Below, in pieces: positions 16,652 through 24,987 of a DNA stretch of 64,000 nucleotides (position 1 is the stretch's first letter; each line of letters opens with the position of its first letter). The DNA is taken from NCBI RefSeq assembly GCF_018614575.1, contig NZ_JAGGOJ010000017.1, positions 186,001-250,000 of the forward strand, given 5' to 3'. The position numbers and the translations under genes are program-made. The notes beneath the pieces are model-generated. The model was not told the DNA's origin, ran no database searches, and was given only the letters and a program-made list of their open reading frames with translations. The DNA is from Streptomyces sp. ISL-10. Its GTDB lineage: Bacteria > Actinomycetota > Actinomycetes > Streptomycetales > Streptomycetaceae.

Positions 16652-17647
16652 GTGATCTCTTCGCTGCCACGAAGCGCCCACCGCCGGGCAGAGCCTGCGT
16701 CGACGCCCTACGTCGACCTCACCCGAGCGGAGTGGAGCGCCCTGCGCGAGAAAACGCCGCTGCCGCTGACCGCCGAGGAGGTCGAGCAGCTGCGCGGCCT
16801 CGGGGATGTCATCGACCTGGACGAGGTACGGGACGTCTATCTGCCGCTGTCCCGGCTGCTCAATCTCTATGTGCAGGCCACGGCCGAGCTGCGGGGCGCC
16901 CTCAACACCTTTCTCGGCGACGCGGGCAACGGGCACGGCGCCCAGCGCGGGACCCCGTTCGTCATAGGCGTCGCCGGCTCGGTCGCCGTCGGCAAGTCCA
17001 CGGTCGCCCGTCTGCTGCAGGCCCTCCTCGCGCGCTGGCCCGAGCACCCCCGCGTCGAGCTGGTGACGACGGACGGGTTCCTGCTGCCGATGAAGGAGCT
17101 CCGGGCCCGCGGGCTGACGTCGCGCAAGGGCTTCCCCGAGTCCTACGACCGCCGTGCCCTGACCCGCTTCGTCGCCGACATCAAGGCCGGGAAGGACGAG
17201 GTCACCGCCCCCGTCTACTCGCATCTGATCTACGACATCGTCCCGGACGAGCGGCTGACGGTACGCCGCCCGGACATCCTCATCGTCGAAGGGCTCAACG
17301 TCCTCCAGCCCGCCCTGCCCGGCAAGGACGGCCGCACCCGGGTCGGCCTCGCCGACTACTTCGACTTCAGCGTGTACGTCGACGCCCGGGCCGAGGACAT
17401 CGAGACCTGGTACCTCAACCGCTTCCGCAGGCTGCGCGAGACCGCGTTCCAGAACCCGTTCTCGTACTTCCGGAAGTACACGCAGGTCTCCGAGGAGGAG
17501 GCGCTGGACTACGCGCGCACGATGTGGCGCACCATCAACAGGCCCAACTTGCTGGAGAACGTCGCGCCCACCCGGGGGCGCGCCACACTGGTGCTGCGCA
17601 AGGGGCCCGACCACAAGGTGCAGCGGCTGTCCCTGCGCAAACTCTAG
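16652..17647 (+). CDS. coaA: Type I pantothenate kinase
   Basis: A 331-residue CoaA that phosphorylates pantothenate, the entry step of CoA synthesis. The Walker A motif is GVAGSVAVGKST near residues 106-117. Other family segments are LVTTDGFLLPMKELRARG, KGFPESYDRRAL, YDIVPDERLTVRRPD and FQNPFSYFRKYTQ. Length is normal for actinobacteria. The GTG start at 16652 fits a leaderless transcript. The next gene starts 11 bp after the stop and its Shine-Dalgarno overlaps the coaA stop. Confidence 0.96.
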   Translation: MISSLPRSAHRRAEPASTPYVDLTRAEWSALREKTPLPLTAEEVEQLRGLGDVIDLDEVRDVYLPLSRLLNLYVQATAELRGALNTFLGDAGNGHGAQRGTPFVIGVAGSVAVGKSTVARLLQALLARWPEHPRVELVTTDGFLLPMKELRARGLTSRKGFPESYDRRALTRFVADIKAGKDEVTAPVYSHLIYDIVPDERLTVRRPDILIVEGLNVLQPALPGKDGRTRVGLADYFDFSVYVDARAEDIETWYLNRFRRLRETAFQNPFSYFRKYTQVSEEEALDYARTMWRTINRPNLLENVAPTRGRATLVLRKGPDHKVQRLSLRKL

Positions 17648-17657
17648 GAGGAACGGC

Positions 17658-18614
17658 GTGTTGCACCTGCGGATCATCGCCCCGGCCGACCGGACCGCCG
17701 AGGTGGTCTCCGTGCTGGAGAAAACGGTCGGCGCAGCCCATCTCGTGGTGCTCCCGGGCGCGGCCCGCGATCCCCGGGGCGACCTGATCCTGTGCGACGT
17801 GGCACGGGAGGCCGGGGACGAGCTCCTGTCGGAGCTGCGGGAGCGCGGCATCGACGATTGCGGCTCCATCGCCGTCGACGACATCGCTCTGTCGCTGTCG
17901 GCCCGCGCGGAGAAGGCGGAGAAGGACGCGCCGGGCGAGGGCGCGGACGCGGTCCTGTGGGAACAGCTGTCCGACGCCACGCACGAGGAGTCGACGCTCA
18001 GCGTCACCTACCTCGCGTTCCTGAGCCTCGCGATGATGATCGCGGCGTGCGGCGTGGTGCTCGACAACGCGATCCTGATCGTCGGCGCCATGGCGGTCGG
18101 CCCCGAGTTCGGACCGCTGGCCGGCTTCTGCACGGCCCTGGTGCGGCGCGCGCCGAAGCTCGCCTGGCGATCGTTCCTCGCGCTGATCGTCGGCTTCGGC
18201 GCCGCGATGCTGCTGACCGTGGGATTCAGCTTGCTCATGGACGCGCTGGATTTGTTCTCCGCCTCGAAGCTGGACGCCGAGCGCCCCAACACGGCCTTCA
18301 TCTACGCCCCCGACGAGTTCTCGCTCGTCGTCGCCGTCCTCGCCGGCTCGGCGGGGATGCTCTCGCTGACCTCCGCCAAGTCGGGCGCGCTGGTCGGCGT
18401 CGCCATTTCGGTGACGACCGTCCCGGCGGCGGCGAACGCGGCCGTGGCGTTCGGCTACTCCAAGTACCAGCAGGCATGGGGCTCCACGGAGCAGCTGCTG
18501 CTGAACCTGCTCGGCATCGTCCTGGCCGGCACCCTCACGCTGCTGGTGCAGAAGGCACTGTGGCGCGCGAGCCGCAAGGGCGCCCGTACGCAGAGCGAGG
18601 GGGCCCGTGCGTAA
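17658..18614 (+). CDS. DUF389-family membrane protein
   Basis: A 318-residue protein. The first 100 residues are a soluble alpha/beta region (MLHLRIIAPADRTAEVVSVL). Five or six membrane segments follow, starting with LSVTYLAFLSLAMMIAACGVVLDN and the family signature AILIVGAMAVGPEFGPLAG. The role of DUF389 proteins is not established. GTG at 17658 has AGGAGG 6 nt upstream inside the coaA stop region, so it is co-expressed with coaA. The TAA stop lies in the loop of the downstream terminator hairpin. Confidence 0.88.
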   Translation: MLHLRIIAPADRTAEVVSVLEKTVGAAHLVVLPGAARDPRGDLILCDVAREAGDELLSELRERGIDDCGSIAVDDIALSLSARAEKAEKDAPGEGADAVLWEQLSDATHEESTLSVTYLAFLSLAMMIAACGVVLDNAILIVGAMAVGPEFGPLAGFCTALVRRAPKLAWRSFLALIVGFGAAMLLTVGFSLLMDALDLFSASKLDAERPNTAFIYAPDEFSLVVAVLAGSAGMLSLTSAKSGALVGVAISVTTVPAAANAAVAFGYSKYQQAWGSTEQLLLNLLGIVLAGTLTLLVQKALWRASRKGARTQSEGARA

Positions 18615-18635
18615 TCCCCGCACGGGCCCCCTCGC
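18595..18635. terminator. Bidirectional terminator between the DUF389 gene and glmM
   Basis: A perfect 17-bp stem (18595-18611 with 18619-18635) encloses a 7-nt loop TAATCCC. The loop contains the TAA stop of the plus-strand gene. It lies between two convergent genes and is likely to work in both directions; no T-run follows, as is common in high-GC actinobacteria. Confidence 0.85.
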
Positions 18636-18647
18636 GATGCACGGCCT

Positions 18648-20006
18648 CTAGCCCAGCGCCGACTTCACCACGTCGGCCAGCCGGCCCGCGACGCTCTGCG
18701 CCTGCGCGAGGTCCGCGGCCTCGACCATGACCCGCACCAGCGGCTCGGTGCCCGAGGGGCGCAGCAGGACGCGGCCGGTCGCGCCGAGCTCGCGCTCCGC
18801 CTCGCCGACCGCCTGGGCCAGCTCGCCGGACGTCTGCACGCGGGACCTGTCGACGTCCCGCACGTTGATGAGCACCTGCGGCAGCCGCTCCATCACGGCC
18901 GCGAGCTCGGCCAGCGAACGGCCGGTCGCGGCGACCCGGGCCGCCAGCATCAGGCCGGTCAGCGTGCCGTCGCCGGTGGTGGCGTGGTCCAGGACGATGA
19001 CGTGCCCCGACTGCTCGCCGCCGAGCGCGTAGCCCCGTGCCTTCATGGCCTCCAGGACGTAGCGGTCGCCGACCGCCGTCTGCACCAGCTCGACGCCCTC
19101 GCGCTCCATGGCCAGCTTGAAGCCGAGATTCGACATGACCGTGGCCACGACGGTGTCGCCCCGCAGCGTGCCGGCCTCGCGCATCGCGAGCGAGAGCACG
19201 GCGAGGATCTGGTCGCCGTCGACCTCGTTGCCGTCCGCGTCGACGGCGAGGCAGCGGTCCGCGTCGCCGTCGTGGGCGATGCCGAGGTCGGCCCCGTGCT
19301 CGACGACGGCGGCCTTGAGCAGGTCCAGATGCGTCGAGCCGCAGCCGTCGTTGATGTTCAGCCCGTCCGGGTCCGCGCCGATGGTGACGACCTGGGCGCC
19401 GGCCCGGGCGAACGCCTCGGGGGACACGCGGGAAGCCGCGCCGTGCGCCTCGTCGAGGACGACCTTCAGTCCGTCGAGGCGGTTGGGGAGGACGGCGATG
19501 AGGTGGGCGACGTACTTGTCGGAGCCCTCGTCGTAGTCCGTCACCCGGCCCACGCCGGCGCCGGTCGGCCGGTCCCACGGCTCGCCGGTGCGGTGCTGCT
19601 CGTAGACCTGCTCGATACGGTCCTCCAGCTCGTCGGCCAGCTTGTGGCCGCCGCGCGCGAAGAACTTGATGCCGTTGTCGGGCATGGCGTTGTGGCTGGC
19701 GGAGAGCATCACACCGAGGTCGGCGCCGAGCACACCGGTGAGATGCGCCACCGCCGGGGTCGGCAGCACACCGACACGCAGCACGTCGACGCCCGCGCTG
19801 GCGAGACCGGCCACCACGGCCGCCTCCAGGAACTCTCCGGACGCCCGGGGGTCGCGTCCGACCACCGCGGTCGGGCGATGGCCCGCGAAGGTGCCCGCCT
19901 CGGCGAGCACGTGTGCCGCCGCGACCGACAGGCCGAGCGCGAGCTCGGCCGTCAGGTCCGCGTTGGCCACACCGCGTACACCGTCCGTTCCGAAGAGTCG
20001 TCCCAC
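18648..20006 (-). CDS. glmM: Phosphoglucosamine mutase
   Basis: A 452-residue alpha-phosphohexomutase that converts glucosamine-6-P to glucosamine-1-P, downstream of GlmS. The active-site serine is in LSASHNAMPDNG (Ser104). The metal loop is HDGDADRCLAVD near residue 245, the sugar-binding GEQSGH near 330, and the phosphate-binding RPSGTEPLVRVM near 425. GTG at 20006 follows GGAGGACAACA. It lies downstream of rplM-rpsI, with a terminator hairpin in between, so it probably has its own promoter. Confidence 0.97.
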   Translation of the reverse strand: MGRLFGTDGVRGVANADLTAELALGLSVAAAHVLAEAGTFAGHRPTAVVGRDPRASGEFLEAAVVAGLASAGVDVLRVGVLPTPAVAHLTGVLGADLGVMLSASHNAMPDNGIKFFARGGHKLADELEDRIEQVYEQHRTGEPWDRPTGAGVGRVTDYDEGSDKYVAHLIAVLPNRLDGLKVVLDEAHGAASRVSPEAFARAGAQVVTIGADPDGLNINDGCGSTHLDLLKAAVVEHGADLGIAHDGDADRCLAVDADGNEVDGDQILAVLSLAMREAGTLRGDTVVATVMSNLGFKLAMEREGVELVQTAVGDRYVLEAMKARGYALGGEQSGHVIVLDHATTGDGTLTGLMLAARVAATGRSLAELAAVMERLPQVLINVRDVDRSRVQTSGELAQAVGEAERELGATGRVLLRPSGTEPLVRVMVEAADLAQAQSVAGRLADVVKSALG

Positions 20007-20096
20007 TGTTGTCCTCCGAAGAAGAAGAAGCTGAATACTCGAGTTCGTTTTACGCCCGGGGTCGTCGGGTCGATGTCCGGGGGTCGATAAACGAAC

Positions 20097-20125
20097 GCCC
20101 CGGCGACACGGAGTGCCGCCGGGGC
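20097..20125 (-). terminator. Terminator of the rplM-rpsI operon
   Basis: GCCCCGGCG (20097-20105) pairs perfectly with CGCCGGGGC (20117-20125) around an 11-nt loop, just downstream of the rpsI stop on the minus strand. Confidence 0.7.
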
Positions 20126-20177
20126 GAACGCGAAGCCGTACAGAAGCTGTACCAGCTCGTACAGGCCAGCCTGCGAT

Positions 20178-20693
20178 TTAGCGCTTGCTGTACTGCGGGG
20201 CCTTGCGGGCCTTCTTGAGACCGGCCTTCTTGCGCTCGACCGCACGGTCGTCGCGGGAGAGGAAGCCGGCCTTCTTCAGGGCGCCGCGGTTGTTGTCCAC
20301 GTCGGCCTCGTTCAGCGCGCGGGCCACACCGAGGCGCAGCGCACCGGCCTGGCCGGACACGCCGCCACCCGAGATGCGGGCGATGACGTCATAGCGGTTG
20401 TCGAGCTCGAGCACCTTGAAGGGCTCGTTGACTTCCTGCTGGTGCACCTTGTTGGGGAAGTAGTCCTCAAGGGTGCGACCGTTGATCTTCCACTTGCCGG
20501 TGCCCGGAACGATCCGGACGCGGGCGATGGCGTTCTTGCGGCGGCCCAGGCCGGCGGCCGGCTGCGGCTCGCCGAAGCGGGACGCCACGGACTCGGTGGT
20601 GTACTCACCCTCGACCGGAGCCTCGGTCTCGGTGGTGTACTGCTCGGGGGACTCGGTCTCCTCGAGCGGCTGCTCAATGGCGGTCTCGGCCAC
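20178..20693 (-). CDS. rpsI: 30S ribosomal protein S9
   Basis: A 171-residue S9. The last 130 residues are the conserved domain (GRRKNAIARVRIVPGTG, then RISGGGVSGQAGALRLG) and the tail ends QYSKR, the C-terminus that reaches the P-site tRNA. The first 40 residues are an acidic Glu/Thr-rich extension common in actinobacteria. GTG at 20693 has GAGGAG just upstream. Second gene of the rplM-rpsI operon. Confidence 0.97.
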   Translation of the reverse strand: MAETAIEQPLEETESPEQYTTETEAPVEGEYTTESVASRFGEPQPAAGLGRRKNAIARVRIVPGTGKWKINGRTLEDYFPNKVHQQEVNEPFKVLELDNRYDVIARISGGGVSGQAGALRLGVARALNEADVDNNRGALKKAGFLSRDDRAVERKKAGLKKARKAPQYSKR

Positions 20694-20735
20694 GATTCTC
20701 CTCAGATTTCTTTACGTCTTAGGGGGTGGCCGGAC

Positions 20736-21179
20736 TTACTGCGCGACCTGGGTGATCTCGAACGGGACCGGCTGCTGAGCAGCGTGCGGGTGGTTCTCGC
20801 CCGCGTAGACCTTCAGCTTCGAGAGCATCTGACGGCCCAGGGTGTTCTTCGGGAGCATGCCCTTGACGGCCTTCTCGATGGCCTTCTCGGGGCTCTTCTC
20901 GAGCAGCTCGTCGTAGCGGACGGAGCGCAGACCACCCGGGTAGCCGGAGTGGCGGTACGCCATCTTCTGGGTCCGCTTGTTGCCGGACAGGTGCACCTTC
21001 TCGGCGTTGATGACGATGACGAAGTCACCAGCGTCGACGTGGGGCGCGTAGATCGGCTTGTGCTTGCCCCGGAGAAGGGTAGCGGCGGTGGTCGCCAGAC
21101 GGCCCAGGACGATGTCCTGCGCGTCGATGATGTGCCACTGGCGCGTCACATCGCCGGGCTTGGGGCTGTACGTACGCAC
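20736..21179 (-). CDS. rplM: 50S ribosomal protein L13
   Basis: A 147-residue L13, an early-assembly protein of the large subunit. The N-terminus MRTYSPKPGDVTRQWHIIDA and the segment VVINAEKVHLSGNKRTQKMAYRHSGYPGG are diagnostic. GTG at 21179 is the start. First gene of the rplM-rpsI operon, which is conserved in bacteria. Its leader carries a hairpin similar to those of the S10 and str leaders (21256-21278). Confidence 0.97.
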   Translation of the reverse strand: MRTYSPKPGDVTRQWHIIDAQDIVLGRLATTAATLLRGKHKPIYAPHVDAGDFVIVINAEKVHLSGNKRTQKMAYRHSGYPGGLRSVRYDELLEKSPEKAIEKAVKGMLPKNTLGRQMLSKLKVYAGENHPHAAQQPVPFEITQVAQ

Positions 21180-21255
21180 GGTCGTAGCCTTCGCTTCTTC
21201 AGTGAGTTGGTCCTGACAAGGCCACCCGGACGATCACGACAGCCCTGATCACACG

Positions 21256-21278
21256 TCGGGGACGCAACCCGAGTGTCG
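21256..21278 (-). promoter_or_regulatory. Leader hairpin of rplM resembling the S10/str leader element
   Basis: In gene orientation the sequence is CGACAC followed by a hairpin, TCGGG-TTGCGTC-CCCGA. The S10 and str leaders have CGACAC followed by a hairpin whose loop also contains GCGT. It lies about 77 nt before the rplM start. Only CGACAC and the GCGT loop are shared in sequence, so the relation may be chance. Confidence 0.4.
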
Positions 21279-21364
21279 ATCGCTGGTCATCGGCCCGGTG
21301 GACCGGCGTAAGGGCCCCTCACGTGAGATAGAGCAAGCCAATACGCATAACGAACCAGAAGAAT

Positions 21365-21386
21365 ACCCGTGAGGCCCCGCACGGGT
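21365..21386 (-). terminator. Terminator of the Ser/Thr kinase gene
   Basis: ACCCGTG (21365-21371) pairs with CACGGGT (21380-21386) around 8 nt. On the minus strand it is followed by ATTCTTCT, a T-rich tail. It lies about 85 bp after the kinase stop. The remaining 21180-21471 interval holds the rplM promoter region; I cannot fix the -35/-10. Confidence 0.6.
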
Positions 21387-21471
21387 CAAAACCGCCGGTG
21401 CCGGGCGGACCGAGGGGACAGGAGGGCCCACAGGCCCAGAACGGGCAAAGACGGCAGTGCAGGCGGAGACG

Positions 21472-23055
21472 TCAGGGCGCTCCCAGTGCCTCGGCCAGGA
21501 ACCGGGCCTCATTCTCACCCAGCCCCACGGCGATGATCGCAGTCCCTCCCGGCAGCTTGCTCGCGATGAAGAAACTGGCCAGCAGCCTCTTGTCACCCTG
21601 GACGAACGCCAGCCGGGCCTTCGGATCGTCCGATTGCAGCCCCTGTCCCGCGATCTTCCCCGTCAGTTCGGCGAACGTCGCACGGTCGGAGTCCTTCAGG
21701 GCGACGCGGACGGACCAGCCCTCCGCCCCCGGCGCCTTCTCCTCGTAGGCGGCGACCTCCTTGAACCGGTTGACCGTCATCCCGGGAGCCGTCGAGACGA
21801 CGACACAGCTCTGACGGTCGTCCGAGGTGAAGGCCCGTCCGGAGGGCGCGGGACTCTGCGGCGGCCACGCGTCAGGATCCGGTGAGCCGGTCGGGCACAC
21901 GCCCTCGAACTCGTCCTCCACCTCCAGGATGCGCACGGGCTCGTCCGGCACCCCCGCAGCGGCATCCGCACCTGCGTCCCAGGGGCGTACCACCAGGACG
22001 ACCGCGAGCGCGACGACGGCGACCGCCGCGCCGGTCGCCCACCACAGGCGGGTCCGCGGGGCGGCGGGCGGCGGGGGCCTCAGGCGGGACGTCCGGCCAG
22101 GCGCAGGCACCGCCGCCGTCGCCGCGTCCGGGTCGATACGCCGCCGCGCGGCCTCCACCGCCCGCACACGCCCCGCGCGGTACCGCTCGATCGCCTCGAT
22201 CCACGCCCCGCTCAGCCAGCCCTCGCCGCCGCGGGCGTCCGGGCGCTCGCCCAGCCTGTCCGCGCAGTACGCGAGGATCTCCGCGGGGGCCGGCCGGTCC
22301 GCGGGGTCCAGCGCCAGACACGGCAGCACCAGCCCTTCCAGCTCGGTCGGCAGCCCCGACACGTCCAGGTCGCCCGTCGCCGCGCGGACGAGCTGCTCCA
22401 GGGCCGGACCCGCGCCGCCATCTCGGTACGGAGCCCGGCCGACGGCGAGACAGAACAGCGTCGCTCCCAGCGAGTACACGTCCGAGGCGGGGGTGGTCTC
22501 CTCGCCGCGGGCCTGCTCGGGAGAGGCGTAGGCGACCGTGGCGAGCGCGGTCTGGGTCCGGGTGACGTCATGGGCCTGCGAGATCCCGAAGTCGATCACC
22601 CGCGGGCCCTCCACCGGCAGTAGGACGTTCGACGGCTTCACGTCCCGGTGCACCAGGCCTGCCGCGTGGATGGAGACCAGCGCCTCCGCCATCCCGGCCG
22701 CCACCCAGTGCAGAGCGCTCGCGTCCAGCGTCCCGCAGCTCTCCACGAGGTCGCGCAGGGAGGGGGCGGGGACGTACTCGGTCGCCATCCACGGCACGGC
22801 GGCCGCCGCGTCCGCCGCCACGACGCTCGCGGTGAAGACGCCCTGGACGCGCTGGGCGAGCACGACCTCGCGGGCGAAACGGCGGCGGTCGTCCTTGCTG
22901 TCGGTGATCAGTGTCTTCACCGCGACGGTGCGACCGCCGGGCGAACGGGCGAGATAGATGCGGCCCATGCCTCCGCTGGCGAGCTCGTCCAGCACCGTGA
23001 ACGCCCCGAACCTGACGCCCGGACGGACCGCATCCGCCACACCGTCGCTTTGCAT
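21472..23055 (-). CDS. Membrane-bound Ser/Thr protein kinase (PknB family)
   Basis: A 527-residue Hanks-type kinase. The Gly loop is ELASGGMGRIYLA (24-36), the ATP lysine Lys47 is in VAVK, the catalytic loop is HRDVKPSNVLL (136-146), then DFGIS (155-159) and the activation-segment end ASPEQARGE (177-185). All catalytic residues are present. The domain ends near 280, a Pro/Arg linker follows, a single TM helix lies near 335-353, and about 170 residues are extracytoplasmic with two Cys but no PASTA repeats. The outer domain is of unknown type. It probably phosphorylates targets in response to an outside signal. It stands alone between the rplM operon and the ABC-F gene. Confidence 0.93.
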   Translation of the reverse strand: MQSDGVADAVRPGVRFGAFTVLDELASGGMGRIYLARSPGGRTVAVKTLITDSKDDRRRFAREVVLAQRVQGVFTASVVAADAAAAVPWMATEYVPAPSLRDLVESCGTLDASALHWVAAGMAEALVSIHAAGLVHRDVKPSNVLLPVEGPRVIDFGISQAHDVTRTQTALATVAYASPEQARGEETTPASDVYSLGATLFCLAVGRAPYRDGGAGPALEQLVRAATGDLDVSGLPTELEGLVLPCLALDPADRPAPAEILAYCADRLGERPDARGGEGWLSGAWIEAIERYRAGRVRAVEAARRRIDPDAATAAVPAPGRTSRLRPPPPAAPRTRLWWATGAAVAVVALAVVLVVRPWDAGADAAAGVPDEPVRILEVEDEFEGVCPTGSPDPDAWPPQSPAPSGRAFTSDDRQSCVVVSTAPGMTVNRFKEVAAYEEKAPGAEGWSVRVALKDSDRATFAELTGKIAGQGLQSDDPKARLAFVQGDKRLLASFFIASKLPGGTAIIAVGLGENEARFLAEALGAP

Positions 23056-23246
23056 GTCCGCCCCCCGGAGATCACGTCGGCGCTCAACCTACCCACTGCG
23101 ACGGCACCCTGCACCGGGTCCGGGGCACGCCGCACGACGCCGGCGGCGCGTCAGGAGCGGCCGCAGTCCCGGGGCCGAGGCAACGGCCCCGCCGAGGGGC
23201 AGCCGCCCCAGCCGGGAGCCGCTCAGGCCCCCAGAGCTGCGCGGGC

Positions 23247-24932
23247 TCAGCGTGCCCGCTCCACCCTGCGTTCGTCCCACACCGGCTCTGGCGTCTCGCG
23301 CACCACCCCGTCCGAGCCGAACACCAGATACCGGTCGAACGACCGCGCGAACCACCTGTCGTGGGTCACCGCGAGCACCGTGCCCTCGTACGCCTCCAGG
23401 CCCGCCTGCAGCGCCTCCGCCGACTCCAGGTCCAGGTTGTCCGTCGGCTCGTCCAGGAGCAGCGCCGTCGTGCCCGCCAGCTCCAGCAGGAGGATCTGGA
23501 AACGGGCCTGCTGGCCGCCGGACAGCTTCTCGAAGGGCTGGTCCCCCTGGCGCTCCAGCTCGTAGCGCCGCAGGACCGACATCGCCCCGCCCCGGTCCTT
23601 GGCGTGCTCCGTCCACAGAATGTCGACCAGCGTGCGGCCCAGCAGCTCCGGGTGCATGCGGGTGCCTCCCACGCCCGAAGGGCTGTGGGAGAGGGTCTGG
23701 GCGAAGTGCCCGGGCACCACCCGCGCCCCCAGCTTCCACTCCCCCGTGTGGGCGACGGTGTCACCCGCCAGCAGCCGCAGGAAGTGCGACTTCCCGGAAC
23801 CGTTCGAGCCCAGCACCGCCACCCGCTCCCCGTAGAAGACCTCCAGCGAGAAGGGCTTCATCAGGCCGGTCAGCTCCAGGCCGGCGCAGGTCAGCGCCCG
23901 CACTCCGGTGCGTCCGCCGCGCAACCGCATCCGGATGTCCTGCTCGCGCGGCGGCTCCGGCGGCGGGCCCGCCTCCTCGAACTTCTTGAAACGGGTCTGC
24001 ATCGCCCGGTACCGCGACGCCATGTCCGGGCTGCTCGCCGCCTGCTGCCGCAGCCGGTGCACCAGCGCCTTCAGCCGCGCGTGCTCCTCGTCCCAGCGCC
24101 GCTTCAGCTCCTCGAAGCGGGCGAACCGCTCCCTGCGCGCCTCGGGGAAGGTGCCGAAGCCGCCGCCGTGGACCCACACGTCCGATCCGGCGGGCCCCGG
24201 CTCCACGGACACGATCCGCTCCGCAGCCCGTGCGAGCAGTTCGCGATCGTGGGAGACGAACAGAACCGTCTTGCGGGTCTCCTTCAGCCGGTCCTCCAGC
24301 CACCGCTTGCCGGGCACGTCCAGGTAGTTGTCCGGCTCGTCCAGCAGCAGCACCTCGTCCGGGCCGCGCAGCAGCGCCTCCAGCACCAGCCGCTTCTGCT
24401 CGCCCCCGGACAGCGTCCGCACCTGGCGCCACTGCGCCTTCTCGTACGGGATGCCCAGCGCCGCCATGGTGCACATGTCCCACACCGTCTCGGCCTCGTA
24501 CCCGCGTGACTCGGCCCAGTCGCTCAACGCCTGCGCGTACCGCATCTGCGCGGCCTCGTCGTCGACGGTCATGATCGCGTGTTCGGCGGCGTCCACCGCG
24601 GCCGCCGCCTGGCGGATCCGCGGCTGGGCCACCGACACCAGCAGGTCGCGGACCGTGCGCTCGTCCCTCCCCCGTAGCCCTTCGGGCCCGGGAGGTGCCC
24701 CCATCGAGCCGACGAACTGCGGCATCACACCGAGCCCGCCGCTGACCGTCACCGAGCCGCCGTGCGGCTGCAGCTCCCCTGCGATGATCCGCAGCAGCGT
24801 GGTCTTGCCCGCGCCGTTGGCCCCCACGAGCGCGGCGACCGCGCCTTCGCCGACGCGGAAGGACGCATCGCCGAGGAGCACCCGCCCGTCCGGTAGGTAG
24901 TACTCCAGGTGCGCGGCTTCTACGTGTCCCAT
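23247..24932 (-). CDS. ABC-F family ATPase
   Basis: A 561-residue protein with two nucleotide-binding domains and no membrane segment. Domain 1 has GANGAGKTTLL near residue 37, signature TLSGGEQKRLVLEAL and DEPDNYLD. Domain 2 has GSNGSGKSHFL, signature KLSGGQQARFQILLLEL and DEPTDNLD. The charged linker (RFEELKRRWDEEHARLKALV) is typical. ABC-F proteins act on the ribosome, either as general translation factors or antibiotic-protection factors; which one cannot be decided here. ATG at 24932 (MGHVEAAHLEYYLPDGR). It is divergent from the next gene, which starts 55 bp away. Confidence 0.93.
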   Translation of the reverse strand: MGHVEAAHLEYYLPDGRVLLGDASFRVGEGAVAALVGANGAGKTTLLRIIAGELQPHGGSVTVSGGLGVMPQFVGSMGAPPGPEGLRGRDERTVRDLLVSVAQPRIRQAAAAVDAAEHAIMTVDDEAAQMRYAQALSDWAESRGYEAETVWDMCTMAALGIPYEKAQWRQVRTLSGGEQKRLVLEALLRGPDEVLLLDEPDNYLDVPGKRWLEDRLKETRKTVLFVSHDRELLARAAERIVSVEPGPAGSDVWVHGGGFGTFPEARRERFARFEELKRRWDEEHARLKALVHRLRQQAASSPDMASRYRAMQTRFKKFEEAGPPPEPPREQDIRMRLRGGRTGVRALTCAGLELTGLMKPFSLEVFYGERVAVLGSNGSGKSHFLRLLAGDTVAHTGEWKLGARVVPGHFAQTLSHSPSGVGGTRMHPELLGRTLVDILWTEHAKDRGGAMSVLRRYELERQGDQPFEKLSGGQQARFQILLLELAGTTALLLDEPTDNLDLESAEALQAGLEAYEGTVLAVTHDRWFARSFDRYLVFGSDGVVRETPEPVWDERRVERAR

Positions 24933-24974
24933 GGGGCGATTCTCACCGCCCGTACCACCCTTGCCCAACAGGTT

Positions 24975-24987
24975 TAGGATGCGCGGC
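24975..24987 (+). promoter_or_regulatory. Probable leaderless promoter (-10) of the 24988 gene
   Basis: TAGGAT (24975-24980) is followed by 7 nt and the ATG at 24988. No Shine-Dalgarno is present. This supports ATG 24988 over the in-frame ATG at 24979, which overlaps the hexamer. Confidence 0.5.
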
